Source: Blautia sp. XA-2221 (GTDB lineage: Bacteria; Bacillota; Clostridia; Lachnospirales; Lachnospiraceae). Taken from it: a stretch of DNA of 64,000 nucleotides. The notes under the pieces were generated by a model, which was not told where the DNA came from, did no database searches, and was given only the letters and a program-made list of their open reading frames with translations. Position numbers and translations under genes: made by a program. This document shows positions 53,351 to 61,983 of this stretch, one piece after another (positions within the stretch are counted from its first letter, which is position 1; each line of letters starts with the position of its first letter). The DNA is taken from positions 1-64,000 of the forward strand of contig NZ_JAJQXX010000005.1 of NCBI RefSeq assembly GCF_028767025.1, written 5' to 3'.

Positions 53351-53764
53351 ATGCACCTTATTAAAGACGAAAACGGCAATCTGATCCAGCATGGACATGA
53401 GCATGCGCACGAACATACTCATGAACATACCCATGCAGACGGAGTGACACATTCTCACGCTCATACTCATGAGAGCGGCGGAGAACATGCTCATTCTCAT
53501 GGTGAGGGATGCCAGGAACATACACATGAACACTGCGGATCCTGCCAGGAAGGCGACTGTAAAAAGGAAACCATTGCTCTTCTGACGTACATGCTCCAGC
53601 ATAATGAGCATCATGCGCAGGAACTTGATCAGATGGCGGAAAACCTGGACAAGATGGGACTGGGAGCTTCTGCAAAAGCTATTCGCGATGCAGTGGCTGA
53701 TTTCCAGAAAAGCAACATGCGTCTGGGACTTGCCCTGACACTTGTAAAAGAGGAACTGAAATAA
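53351..53764 (+). CDS. Histidine-rich protein, probable nickel-binding
   Basis: The 137 residues have an N-terminal half with about nineteen His, mostly in alternating x-H pairs such as HGHEHAHEHTHEHTH, and four Cys near residues 54-70 (GCQEH...HCGSCQEGDCK). The C-terminal half is helical (LLTYMLQHNEHHAQEL onwards). It precedes cooT and a CODH maturation ATPase, so a nickel store or chaperone for CO dehydrogenase, analogous to CooJ of Rhodospirillum, is likely. That is inference, since zinc or other metals could also bind. ATG 53351 follows AAAGGAGAAG. An in-frame ATG at 53324 is not preceded by a good site. Confidence 0.8.
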   Translation: MHLIKDENGNLIQHGHEHAHEHTHEHTHADGVTHSHAHTHESGGEHAHSHGEGCQEHTHEHCGSCQEGDCKKETIALLTYMLQHNEHHAQELDQMAENLDKMGLGASAKAIRDAVADFQKSNMRLGLALTLVKEELK

Positions 53765-53791
53765 CAGACATAAGATCAGGAGGTGGCACGA

Positions 53792-53974
53792 ATGTGTCTT
53801 GCAACTGTATACAAAGAAAGTGACGATTCCGTTATTTTTAAAAATGTAAGCCGTATTGATGTGGACGGGGACAAAGTGATCCTTCGAGACATTATGGGAG
53901 ATGAGAGAGTTGTGGAAGGCCGCATTCTCATGGTGGATCTGGCAAACAGTATCGTAAAACTCTGCTGTGAATAA
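53792..53974 (+). CDS. cooT: CooT family nickel-binding protein
   Basis: Small protein of 60 residues; CooT homologues bind one nickel ion per dimer through the N-terminal Cys. The sequence begins MCLATVYKES, with Cys2 in the expected position, and contains ISRIDVDGDKVILRDI-like strands and a conserved end GRILMVDLANSIVKL. ATG 53792 is placed 8 bases after AGGAGG; an in-frame GTG at 53783 would hide Cys2 inside the protein and is unlikely. It is the nickel-insertion partner in the CODH cluster. Confidence 0.87.
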   Translation: MCLATVYKESDDSVIFKNVSRIDVDGDKVILRDIMGDERVVEGRILMVDLANSIVKLCCE

Positions 53975-54033
53975 CAGATACCCGTGAAAGTGACAGACCT
54001 GATCTGTTATAAAACATACGGAGGTAAGAGCCG

Positions 54034-54960
54034 ATGGCAGCAGTAAAGTTATCCGACATAATGAAAAAAAGACAGGTTCTGTCCTTTGAGCTGTTTCCTC
54101 CCAAGACAGACCGGGGAATGGCAAATCTTTCAGAAACTATTCAGCAGCTGTGCAGATATAAGCCGGAATATATTTCTGTTACTTATGGAGCCGGCGGCGG
54201 AAATGTGGGAGCCAACCGTGAGGTATGCCGGATGGTCAGAAGCGCAGGAATTGTACCTGTCACACATTTTACCGTGATCAGAAATACAAAGCAGGGGATC
54301 AGAGAACAGCTTGAAACATATCTGGAAGAGGGTGTGGATCATATCCTTGCCTTGCGAGGGGATTTCCCAAGAGGCGAAAACTCAACAGGCGGAGATTTTA
54401 ATTATGCTACAGACCTTGTAAAGTTTATCCGTGATGAATTTGGGGACCAGTTTGAAATTGCAGTGGCGGGTTCTCCGGAAGGACATATTTCCTGCCGCAG
54501 TCTGGACGCAGATATCGGAGTCCTTAAGATGAAACAGGATAACGGAGCTGACTATATTATGACTCAGCTGTGCTGGGATATGGAACAGTTTGAAAGATGG
54601 CTGGACAAAATACAACGCGCAGGAGTGACCATGCCGGTAGATGTGGGAATCATGCCGATCCTCGATCAGGCGGCAACCATTAACATGGCGCTTTCCCGTA
54701 ATGGCTGTGTGATGGACCGAGAACTTTCACGGCTTATCTCCAAATACTGGATTTTCCCCAATCCTTTTGACAAAGCTCCTTTTGATGATTCGCTTGAACA
54801 AAAAAAGGCAGACTTTAAAAAGGCGGGAATTGAATACACGATCAGACAGATCGATAAATACCGTTCTCTTGGCGTAGAGGGAATCCACCTGTATGCTATG
54901 AATAAATGGAAAGACGTATCCCAGATCATTGACCGGTCCGGTATACGCACACTTGTTTAA
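54034..54960 (+). CDS. metF: Methylenetetrahydrofolate reductase MetF
   Basis: Reduces methylene-THF to methyl-THF, the methyl donor for acetyl-CoA synthase and for methionine. The 308 residues show the FAD-binding TIM barrel: SFELFPPKTDRGMANL near 16, VTYGAGG near 48, DHILALRGDFPRGE near 103, and IMPILDQAATINM near 206. Most acetogen MetF proteins are paired with MetV, but no metV is next to it in this window. It is preceded by AC-GGAGG and followed by cooC after 30 bases. Electron donor is not evident. Confidence 0.93.
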   Translation: MAAVKLSDIMKKRQVLSFELFPPKTDRGMANLSETIQQLCRYKPEYISVTYGAGGGNVGANREVCRMVRSAGIVPVTHFTVIRNTKQGIREQLETYLEEGVDHILALRGDFPRGENSTGGDFNYATDLVKFIRDEFGDQFEIAVAGSPEGHISCRSLDADIGVLKMKQDNGADYIMTQLCWDMEQFERWLDKIQRAGVTMPVDVGIMPILDQAATINMALSRNGCVMDRELSRLISKYWIFPNPFDKAPFDDSLEQKKADFKKAGIEYTIRQIDKYRSLGVEGIHLYAMNKWKDVSQIIDRSGIRTLV

Positions 54961-54990
54961 ATTTGATACAATCAGGAGGCTGACTGTTTT

Positions 54991-55761
54991 ATGGCACATG
55001 TAATTGCCGTCGCCGGAAAAGGCGGCGTAGGAAAGACAACATTATGCGGAATGTTGATCCAGTATCTCTGCGAGCAGGGCAAGGGACCTGTTCTTGCTGT
55101 AGACGCGGATGCAAATTCCAATCTGAATGAAGTTCTTGGTGTGAAGGTAGACACAACACTGGGAGATGTCCGCGAAGAGATCGCTCAGGCTGAGATAGCT
55201 GCAAAAAGTCCTATCCCGACAGGAATGTCCAAGGCAGATTATGCGGAGCTACGTTTTGAGGATGCTCTTATTGAGGACGATGATTTTGATCTGCTTGTTA
55301 TGGGAAGAACCCAGGGGAAAGGCTGTTATTGCTATGTAAATGGTCTTCTTCAGGCACAGCTTGCAAAATATCAGAATAATTATCCATATTTTGTAGTTGA
55401 TAATGAGGCGGGGATGGAGCACATCAGCCGGGGCGTTCTTCCGGGTATGCAGACTGCCATTCTTGTAAGCGACTGTTCCAGAAGAGGGATCCAGGCAGTG
55501 GGAAGGATCGCCAAACTGATCGAGGAGTGCAATATGCATCCTTCTACAGTGGGCCTGATCGTAAACCGCGCACCAAAAGGTGAACTGAACCCGGGAGTTC
55601 TGGAGGAGATTGAAAATCAGGGACTGAACCTTCTGGGAGTGGTTCCTCAGGACGATGCAGTTTACGAGTATGACTGTGAAGGCCGTCCGACAGCATCTCT
55701 GCCGGAGGATAATCCTGTGAAACAGGCTCTTCGCAAAATTGTGGATAAGCTGAATTTATAA
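54991..55761 (+). CDS. cooC: CODH maturation nickel-insertion ATPase CooC (first copy)
   Basis: MinD-type ATPase that helps insert nickel into CODH or ACS. The 256 residues carry the deviant Walker A GKGGVGKTTLCGML near residue 9, the conserved CxC in GCYCYVN near 111, a metal site of this family, and Walker-type VVDNEAGMEHISRG near 138. It lies upstream of acsA, and a second cooC lies downstream; the two differ in sequence so specialised roles are possible. RBS AGGAGG. Confidence 0.92.
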   Translation: MAHVIAVAGKGGVGKTTLCGMLIQYLCEQGKGPVLAVDADANSNLNEVLGVKVDTTLGDVREEIAQAEIAAKSPIPTGMSKADYAELRFEDALIEDDDFDLLVMGRTQGKGCYCYVNGLLQAQLAKYQNNYPYFVVDNEAGMEHISRGVLPGMQTAILVSDCSRRGIQAVGRIAKLIEECNMHPSTVGLIVNRAPKGELNPGVLEEIENQGLNLLGVVPQDDAVYEYDCEGRPTASLPEDNPVKQALRKIVDKLNL

Positions 55762-55839
55762 TAAATCTGAATAATTCCGTTGCAGATGCGGCGGAAACAA
55801 TGTGCCGGAGATGATATCCCGGCCGCTTTTACACACGGA

Positions 55840-55881
55840 AATAACCCATGGGCGGGGATGGGTTTCGCCTGCGGAGTTATT
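55840..55881 (+). promoter_or_regulatory. Extended hairpin upstream of the CO dehydrogenase gene
   Basis: AATAAC (55840-55845) pairs with GTTATT (55876-55881), and an inner CC...GGGCG pairs with CGCC...GG, giving a stem of about 14 pairs with one bulge and an 11-base loop. It is followed by ATAAAAAA, so it is not a terminator. It could be a processing site or translational control element in the 178-base cooC-acsA gap. Confidence 0.4.
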
Positions 55882-55939
55882 ATAAAAAACGAGAAAAATA
55901 TACATGAATCATTCTTGTATCATTAAAAGGAGGTCAACA

Positions 55940-57832
55940 ATGAGTGAATTCAAATTAACGACAGTGGAAGAGTTTGAAGCTGCCACCAACAGGCTTCTGG
56001 AGACCGGAGCTAAAGTTGGCGCGGATTCCTGGCAGATGCGTGTGAAAAACCAGACCCCACACTGCAAATTTGGTGAGAAGGGTATCTGCTGCCGAATCTG
56101 TTCTATGGGACCATGCCGTATTACAGCAAAAGCGCCGAGAGGTATCTGTGGCTGCGACGCTCACGGTATCGTAGGACGTAACTACCTGAAATTTACAGCT
56201 GGCGGAGCTTCCGCACATTCTGATCACGGCCGTGAAATCTGCCATACTCTGCACTGCACAGCAGCAGACGGAAACTACAAGGTAAAAGATCCTGAGAAAC
56301 TGATCCGTATTGCAAAAGAGTGGGGAATTGAAACAGAAGGCAGAGATATTTATGATCTTGCCCATGAAGTTGCAGAGACAGGTCTTATGGAGTATGGTAA
56401 ACCATTTGGATATCAGAGATTCCTTGACAGAATGCCTGCAGGACAGAAAGAAAAACTCATCGAAAATGAAATCGCACCTCGAGCTATTGACCGTGAGGTT
56501 TCTTCCTCTTTGCATATGACTCATATGGGATGTTCTTCTCTTCCGGAGGCTCTTGTAAAACAGTCTATCCGCTGTGGACTTGGAGATGGATGGGGCGGTT
56601 CCATGATGGGAACAGAGTTCTCTGACGTACTTTTTGGTACTCCGAAGCCGATTGATACAGAGGCAAACCTTGGTGTTATGGTAGAAGAGAACGTAAACAT
56701 TGTTGTACACGGACATGATCCGAGCCTTTCTGAGATGATCTGCGAGTATGCAGACAGCAAAGAAATGATCGATTACGCAAAATCCATGGGAGCAAAGGGA
56801 ATCACAGTATCTGGTGTATGCTGTACCTCCAACGAGGTTGCAATGCGCCGTGGCGTTCCGATGGCTGGTAACTTCCTGCAGCAGGAGAACGTGGTTCTCA
56901 CAGGTGCATGCGAGGCGATCGTTGTTGACGTTCAGTGTATTTTCCCGGCATTGGGACCACTGAGCAAATGTTTCCATACAAAATTCGTGACAACTTCTCC
57001 GATCGCACAGATGCCTGATTCCGAATTCATCAGATTCAACGCTGAAACAGCAGGAGAAAACGCAAAAGCGATCGTTAAGATGGCAATTGAGAACTTCAAG
57101 AACAGAAAACCTGAGCTTGTACATATTCCGCAGTTAAAACAGAAAGCAACAGTTGGCTATTCTGTGGAAGCGATCGTAAAGGTTCTGGACGGTGTTACAA
57201 ACTCTCAGGTTGACGAGCTTGGAACAACAAAACCGCTTCTTGAGTGTATTACTTCCGGTGTTATCCGTGGAGCAGTTGCCATGGTTGGATGTAACAACCC
57301 GAAGATCCGTCCGGACTATGCACACATTGAGCTTATGAAAAAATGTATTGCAAATGATATTATCATCATTGCTTCCGGATGCTCCGCACAGGCTGCTGCA
57401 AAAGCTGGTCTGATGGATAAATCTGCAAAAGATCTCTGCGGCGCAGGTCTGAAACGTGTCTGTGAGCTGGCTGATATTCCGCCGGTACTTCATATGGGAT
57501 CCTGTGTTGATATTTCCCGTATGATGGTTCTTGCAGCAGAACTTGCAAAAGATGCAGGTCTTGAGATCCATCAGCTTCCGGTAGTGGGATGCGCTCCTGA
57601 GTGGATGTCCGAAAAAGCTGTATCCATCGGTAACTATGTAATCGGTACCGGTATTGATACCTTCCTTGGTGTGGATCCTTATGTTTCCGGTTCTGACCAG
57701 ATGGCTGAGATCCTTACAGAAGGAACAAGAAAATGGACAGGCGCTGCTTTCACAGTAGAAACAGACATTGAGAAATTAGTTGATCTGATGATCGAAAGAA
57801 TCGAAGAAAAGAGAGCTGCTCTGGGTATCTAA
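55940..57832 (+). CDS. acsA: Anaerobic carbon monoxide dehydrogenase catalytic subunit
   Basis: Ni-Fe-S CODH that interconverts CO2 and CO and supplies CO to acetyl-CoA synthase. The 630 residues have the N-terminal cluster ligands C-x7-C-C-x2-C-x4-C in HCKFGEKGICCRICSMGPCR near residue 46 and GICGCDAHG near 73. His and Cys ligands of the active cluster lie downstream, such as GCSSLP near 197, TGACEAIVVDVQC near 325, GCNNPKIRPDY near 455 and SGCSAQAAAKAG near 483. ATG 55940 follows AAGGAGG. The homologue is also called cooS. Two CooC ATPases flank it. Confidence 0.95.
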   Translation: MSEFKLTTVEEFEAATNRLLETGAKVGADSWQMRVKNQTPHCKFGEKGICCRICSMGPCRITAKAPRGICGCDAHGIVGRNYLKFTAGGASAHSDHGREICHTLHCTAADGNYKVKDPEKLIRIAKEWGIETEGRDIYDLAHEVAETGLMEYGKPFGYQRFLDRMPAGQKEKLIENEIAPRAIDREVSSSLHMTHMGCSSLPEALVKQSIRCGLGDGWGGSMMGTEFSDVLFGTPKPIDTEANLGVMVEENVNIVVHGHDPSLSEMICEYADSKEMIDYAKSMGAKGITVSGVCCTSNEVAMRRGVPMAGNFLQQENVVLTGACEAIVVDVQCIFPALGPLSKCFHTKFVTTSPIAQMPDSEFIRFNAETAGENAKAIVKMAIENFKNRKPELVHIPQLKQKATVGYSVEAIVKVLDGVTNSQVDELGTTKPLLECITSGVIRGAVAMVGCNNPKIRPDYAHIELMKKCIANDIIIIASGCSAQAAAKAGLMDKSAKDLCGAGLKRVCELADIPPVLHMGSCVDISRMMVLAAELAKDAGLEIHQLPVVGCAPEWMSEKAVSIGNYVIGTGIDTFLGVDPYVSGSDQMAEILTEGTRKWTGAAFTVETDIEKLVDLMIERIEEKRAALGI

Positions 57833-57874
57833 GGATTCCGGCAGCGAATATTTGACAAAGGTGGATGACATAAA

Positions 57875-58639
57875 ATGAAAATTGCAGTTACAGGAAAAGG
57901 CGGCGTGGGAAAAACCACATTTGCGGCAACACTGGCCCGTTTGTATGCGGCAGAGGGCAGACCTGTGCTTGCAGCGGATGTAGATCCGGATGCGAATCTT
58001 GGTCTTGCGCTGGGATTTGATGAAGAAACACTTGATTCCATTGTACCCATCTCCAAAATGCGTAAGCTGGTAGAGGAGAGAACAGGGGCTTCCGCAAACA
58101 ATCAGTTTTACCATCTGAATCCCAAGGTGGACGATATTCCGGAAAAATACGGAAAAGTCTGTAACGGGGTCAGGCTGCTTGTTCTTGGAACTGTGGAAAC
58201 AGGCGGAGGTGGATGTGTCTGTCCGGAGCATGTAATGCTGAAGCGTATCATCAATAACCTTGTTCTCCGCAGGGAGGATGTGGTGATCCTTGATATGGAA
58301 GCAGGACTGGAACATCTGGGAAGAGGAACAACGGAAGGTGTGGATGCCTTTGTGGTTGTGATCGAACCGGGTGCAAGAAGCGTTCAGACGTACAAAAATG
58401 TAAAGCGTCTTGCAAAAGACCTTGGTGTGGCGCAGGTAAAGGTTGTGGCAAACAAGGTTCGGAATCAGGACGATGAAGCCTTTATCATGGAAAAGATTCC
58501 ACAGGAAGATCTTTTAGGTATGATCCACTATAATACAGATGTGATCGACGCGGATCGACAGGGAAAAGCTCCTTTTGATTTCAGCGAAGAGGTTACAGGT
58601 GAGATCAGAAAAATTAAAGACAGGATTGATCATCAGTGA
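57875..58639 (+). CDS. cooC: CooC family nickel-insertion ATPase (second copy, AcsF-like)
   Basis: Second MinD-type maturation ATPase, 254 residues. Walker A GKGGVGKTTFAATLARL is at residue 8, DVDPDANLGLALG near 35, the metal-binding CxC in GGGGCVCPEHVM near 112, and DMEAGLEHLGRGTTEGVD near 139. It is placed between acsA and acsB, the position of AcsF in the Moorella-type cluster, where the protein is linked to activation of ACS. Assigning it to CODH or ACS specifically is inference. RBS AAGGTGG. Confidence 0.92.
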   Translation: MKIAVTGKGGVGKTTFAATLARLYAAEGRPVLAADVDPDANLGLALGFDEETLDSIVPISKMRKLVEERTGASANNQFYHLNPKVDDIPEKYGKVCNGVRLLVLGTVETGGGGCVCPEHVMLKRIINNLVLRREDVVILDMEAGLEHLGRGTTEGVDAFVVVIEPGARSVQTYKNVKRLAKDLGVAQVKVVANKVRNQDDEAFIMEKIPQEDLLGMIHYNTDVIDADRQGKAPFDFSEEVTGEIRKIKDRIDHQ

Positions 58640-58661
58640 TCATAAAATAGGAGGTATAACA

Positions 58662-60788
58662 GTGACTTTATTTGAAAGTGTTTTCGCGGGAAATGATGCG
58701 GTTTATGGCCTCACTGAGAATGCCATCAACCAGGCTATTGAAACACATGGTGCGGACAAAGCTGTCAGCTTTCCGAATACAGCTTACTCCCTTCCATGCT
58801 ACTATGCAGTGACAGGAACCAAGGTTAATACTCTTGCAGAGTTAAAGGAAGCTCTTGCAGTTGTAAAAACTCTTATGACAAGAGAAAAAAGAACACATGA
58901 CGCATTTATGTCAGGTGTTGCAACAGCTCTCTGCGCAGAGTTTATCGAGGTTCTGAAATATATTGACGGAGCAGTTCCTTATGAAGAGCCTTGCTACGGA
59001 CATCTTGCAGATGCAGTGATCCGTGAGCTTGGTGTACCGCTTGTAACAGGCGATATCCCGGGTGTTGCAGTAATCCTTGGCAAAGCAGCTTCCGCAGAAG
59101 AAGCAGCGGCTCTTGTAAAATCCTATCAGGCACAGGGTATCCTTGTAACACTGGTAGGCGATATTATTGACCAGCTTTCTGAGATCAACTACAAAACAGG
59201 CGCAAATGTACGTGTGATCCCCCTTGGAAAAGACGTTACATCTGTAATCCATGTGGTATCTGTTGCTCTTCGTGCAGCTCTGATCTTCGGTAACGTAAAA
59301 CCGGGCGATGCAGCAACTCTGATGGAATACACTATGAAACGTGTTCCTGCATTTGTAAATGCATTTGCTCCTCTGAATGACGTGATCGTTGCATGTGGCG
59401 CAGGCGCTATCGCACTTGGATTCCCGGTAATCACAAACCAGGAAGATGTTCCGAGAGTTCCTAAGAGCCTGATCTGCCAGACAGATGTTTCCAAATGGAA
59501 TGCAACTTCTCTGGAAGCCCGCGACATTAAGATCAAAATCACAAATATTGATATCCCGGTTGCATTTGCATCTGCATTTGAGGGTGAGATCATCCGTCGT
59601 AAAGATATGCAGGTTGAGTTTGACGGTTCCCGCGTTGACTGTGCAGAGCTTGTTCAGACCTGTGATGCAAGCGAGGTAGAGGACCATAAGATCACTGTAG
59701 TCGGACCGGAAGCAGACGAGATGGAACTTGGAAGCAAAAACAGCATCGCTTATGTGGTTAAGGTTGCAGGCAAAAACATGCAGGCAGACTTTGAACCGGT
59801 TATCGAGCGTAAATTCCATAACTACATCAACTGCATTGAGGGTGTATACCATACCGGTCAGAGAGATATGCAGCGTATCCGTATCAGCATTGATGCATTT
59901 AATGCCGGATTCAGAATCAAACATCTTGGTGAGGTTCTTTATGCGCAGGTTAAAAATGAGTTTGATGCAGTTGTTGACAAGTGCGAGGTTGTGATCTATA
60001 CAGATCCGGCTGAGTGTACAAGAGTACGTCATGAAGTTGCAATTCCTACTTTCGAGAAACGTGACGAGCGTCTTGACAATCTTACAGATGAGTCTGTAGA
60101 TGTTTACTACAGCTGTATCCTCTGTCAGGCATTCTCTCCAAGCCATGTATGTGTGGTAACTCCTGAAAGACTTGGTCTTTGCGGTGCGGTTTCATGGCTG
60201 GATGCAAAAGCTACCAATGAGCTTGATCCGACAGGTCCGTGTCAGGTGATCACAAAAGAAAGACCGATCGATGAAAATCTTGGTGCATATGAGGATGTTG
60301 ATGAGGCTGTTCAGAAATTCTCACAGGGTGCTCTCGAACACGTAACTCTGTACTCCATTATGCAGGATCCGATGACATCCTGTGGATGTTTCGAGTGTAT
60401 CTGCGGTATTGAGCCGTTCTCCAACGGTGTTGTTATTGCAAACCGTGAGTATGCAGGTATGACACCTCTTGGAATGACCTTCCCGGAGATGGCTTCCATG
60501 ACAGGCGGCGGTGTTCAGACACCAGGCTTTATGGGACACGGAAAACATTTCATTTCTTCCAAGAAATTCATGAAGGCAGAGGGCGGTATCGAGCGTATCG
60601 TATGGATGCCAAAAGAACTGAAAGAGTTTGTTGCTGACAGACTGAACGCAACAGCGAAAGAGCTTTACGGAATTGATAACTTCACTGATATGATCGGTGA
60701 TGAGACAGTAGCGGAAGATCCGGAAACACTGGTTGCATTCCTTACAGAAAAAGGACATCCGGCACTTTCCATGGAGCCTATGATGTAA
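58662..60788 (+). CDS. acsB: Acetyl-CoA synthase (CODH/ACS catalytic alpha subunit)
   Basis: Forms acetyl-CoA from CO, a methyl group carried on the corrinoid protein, and CoA at the A-cluster. The 708 residues contain all cluster ligands: Cys pattern C-x2-C-x8-C-x9-C in SCILCQAFSPSHVCVV...LGLCGAVSW near 487 and the Cys-Gly-Cys of DPMTSCGCFECICG near 570. The start is GTG 58662, 9 bases after AGGAGG; in-frame ATGs upstream overlap cooC and lie beyond the family N-terminus. It is followed by a hairpin and a new promoter before acsD. Confidence 0.95.
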   Translation: MTLFESVFAGNDAVYGLTENAINQAIETHGADKAVSFPNTAYSLPCYYAVTGTKVNTLAELKEALAVVKTLMTREKRTHDAFMSGVATALCAEFIEVLKYIDGAVPYEEPCYGHLADAVIRELGVPLVTGDIPGVAVILGKAASAEEAAALVKSYQAQGILVTLVGDIIDQLSEINYKTGANVRVIPLGKDVTSVIHVVSVALRAALIFGNVKPGDAATLMEYTMKRVPAFVNAFAPLNDVIVACGAGAIALGFPVITNQEDVPRVPKSLICQTDVSKWNATSLEARDIKIKITNIDIPVAFASAFEGEIIRRKDMQVEFDGSRVDCAELVQTCDASEVEDHKITVVGPEADEMELGSKNSIAYVVKVAGKNMQADFEPVIERKFHNYINCIEGVYHTGQRDMQRIRISIDAFNAGFRIKHLGEVLYAQVKNEFDAVVDKCEVVIYTDPAECTRVRHEVAIPTFEKRDERLDNLTDESVDVYYSCILCQAFSPSHVCVVTPERLGLCGAVSWLDAKATNELDPTGPCQVITKERPIDENLGAYEDVDEAVQKFSQGALEHVTLYSIMQDPMTSCGCFECICGIEPFSNGVVIANREYAGMTPLGMTFPEMASMTGGGVQTPGFMGHGKHFISSKKFMKAEGGIERIVWMPKELKEFVADRLNATAKELYGIDNFTDMIGDETVAEDPETLVAFLTEKGHPALSMEPMM

Positions 60789-60823
60789 TTTGTTCTGTTA
60801 AAAGAACAGGATTATGAAGTTTT

Positions 60824-60851
60824 CTTCCGGACCCTTTTAAGAGTCCGGAAG
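60824..60851 (+). promoter_or_regulatory. Hairpin after acsB without a T-tract
   Basis: CTTCCGGAC (60824-60832) pairs perfectly with GTCCGGAAG (60843-60851). The bases after it, ATTCC, are not a T-tract. It may act as an mRNA 3'-end stabiliser or processing signal between acsB and acsD. An adjacent TGTTCT/AGAACA pair lies at 60791-60808. Confidence 0.5.
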
Positions 60852-60932
60852 ATTCCATATGCCGGTACGATCAGATTGTGAAGGCTGTGGGATGATAAAA
60901 CACTAAAAACACGGAAAAAGGGGCTGTCTGTC

Positions 60933-60962
60933 TTGTCAATGGCCTTTATCGTGTTGTATAAT
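60933..60962 (+). promoter_or_regulatory. Promoter of acsD
   Basis: TTGTCA at 60933-60938, an 18-base spacer and TATAAT at 60957-60962. The acsD start is 58 bases downstream, with AGAGGAGG before it. This suggests separate transcription of the corrinoid-protein genes. Confidence 0.6.
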
Positions 60963-61019
60963 AATAAGCAAATCATGAATTAACATGTATTTAAATTTTT
61001 AAGAGGAGGCTAATGTAAA

Positions 61020-61961
61020 ATGCCGTTTAATCAGAAACCACAAAAGTTTAATGCAAAGATCAACCCAGTGACAATCGGAAGCGGAGATAAGACTGTGACT
61101 ATTGGCGGAGACAGCACATTTCCATTCTATACTTTTGATGCTCCTTCAGAGAACTGTGCCAAAATCGGTGTAGAGATCTCTGATATGGGTCTTGAAGGAA
61201 TGTCCGAGGGAATCAAAGCATACTATGATGGAGCAACCACTATGGGAGAGATCGCAAAGAAAGCTGCTGCTATGGAAGGCGCAGATTTTGTTGCACTGAA
61301 TCTGGAAGGCGGAGATCCTAATGGTGAGAACAAATCCATTGATGAATTAATCGCAATTGTAAAAGAGGTTGCTGAGGCTGTAGACTGTCCTCTGGTTGTT
61401 GAGGGCTGCAAAAACGTAGAGAAGGATGCGGAACTTCTCCCTAAGGTTGCTGAGGCTCTTGAGGGAAGAAATGCACTGATTCTTTCCGAAAAAGAAGAAA
61501 ACTACAAAGCAATCGGCGCTGCTGCAGGTCTTGCGTACAATCAGATTGTAGGCGCAGAGTCAGCCGTTGATATCAACCTTGCAAAACAGCTTAACGTTGT
61601 TACCACACAGCTTGGTGTGGACGCTAAGAAGATCGTTATGAATATCGGAAGTGCAGCAGCAGGCTACGGATATGAGTACGTAGTTTCCACTATGGACCGT
61701 ATCAAAGGCGCTGCTCTGGGACAGAATGACAATATGCTGCAGATGCCTATTATTACACCTGTATCCGCAGAGACATGGGGAGTGAAGGAAGCTACTGCTT
61801 CTGAAGCTGACATGCCTGAGTGGGGACCGCAGGATGAGCGTGGAATTGACATGGAAGTTATGACAGCTGCTGCAGACCTTGCAGCTGGTTCCGATGCTGT
61901 TATCTTAAGACATCCGGAATCCATCAAAGCAATTTCCAAGATGATCAAAGCACTTGCGTAA
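61020..61961 (+). CDS. acsD: Corrinoid iron-sulfur protein small (delta) subunit
   Basis: Small subunit of the CoFeSP that carries methyl groups to ACS. The 313 residues fold as a TIM barrel; recognisable parts are VTIGGDSTFPFYTFDAPSEN near residue 28, VEISDMGLEGM near 50, FVALNLEGGDPNGENKS near 90 and IVMNIGSAAAGYGYEYVVST near 206. RBS AGGAGG is 12 bases upstream. acsC follows after 22 bases. Confidence 0.94.
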   Translation: MPFNQKPQKFNAKINPVTIGSGDKTVTIGGDSTFPFYTFDAPSENCAKIGVEISDMGLEGMSEGIKAYYDGATTMGEIAKKAAAMEGADFVALNLEGGDPNGENKSIDELIAIVKEVAEAVDCPLVVEGCKNVEKDAELLPKVAEALEGRNALILSEKEENYKAIGAAAGLAYNQIVGAESAVDINLAKQLNVVTTQLGVDAKKIVMNIGSAAAGYGYEYVVSTMDRIKGAALGQNDNMLQMPIITPVSAETWGVKEATASEADMPEWGPQDERGIDMEVMTAAADLAAGSDAVILRHPESIKAISKMIKALA

Positions 61962-61983
61962 CGAATAGGAGGAAAATAGAGCT

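Noticed and set aside
55840-55881. Terminator before acsA
   Set aside because: The stem is followed by ATAAAAAA, and no T-tract is present on either side, so it does not look like an intrinsic terminator.
60824-60851. Terminator after acsB
   Set aside because: The stem is good but no T-tract follows, so I list it only as a hairpin.
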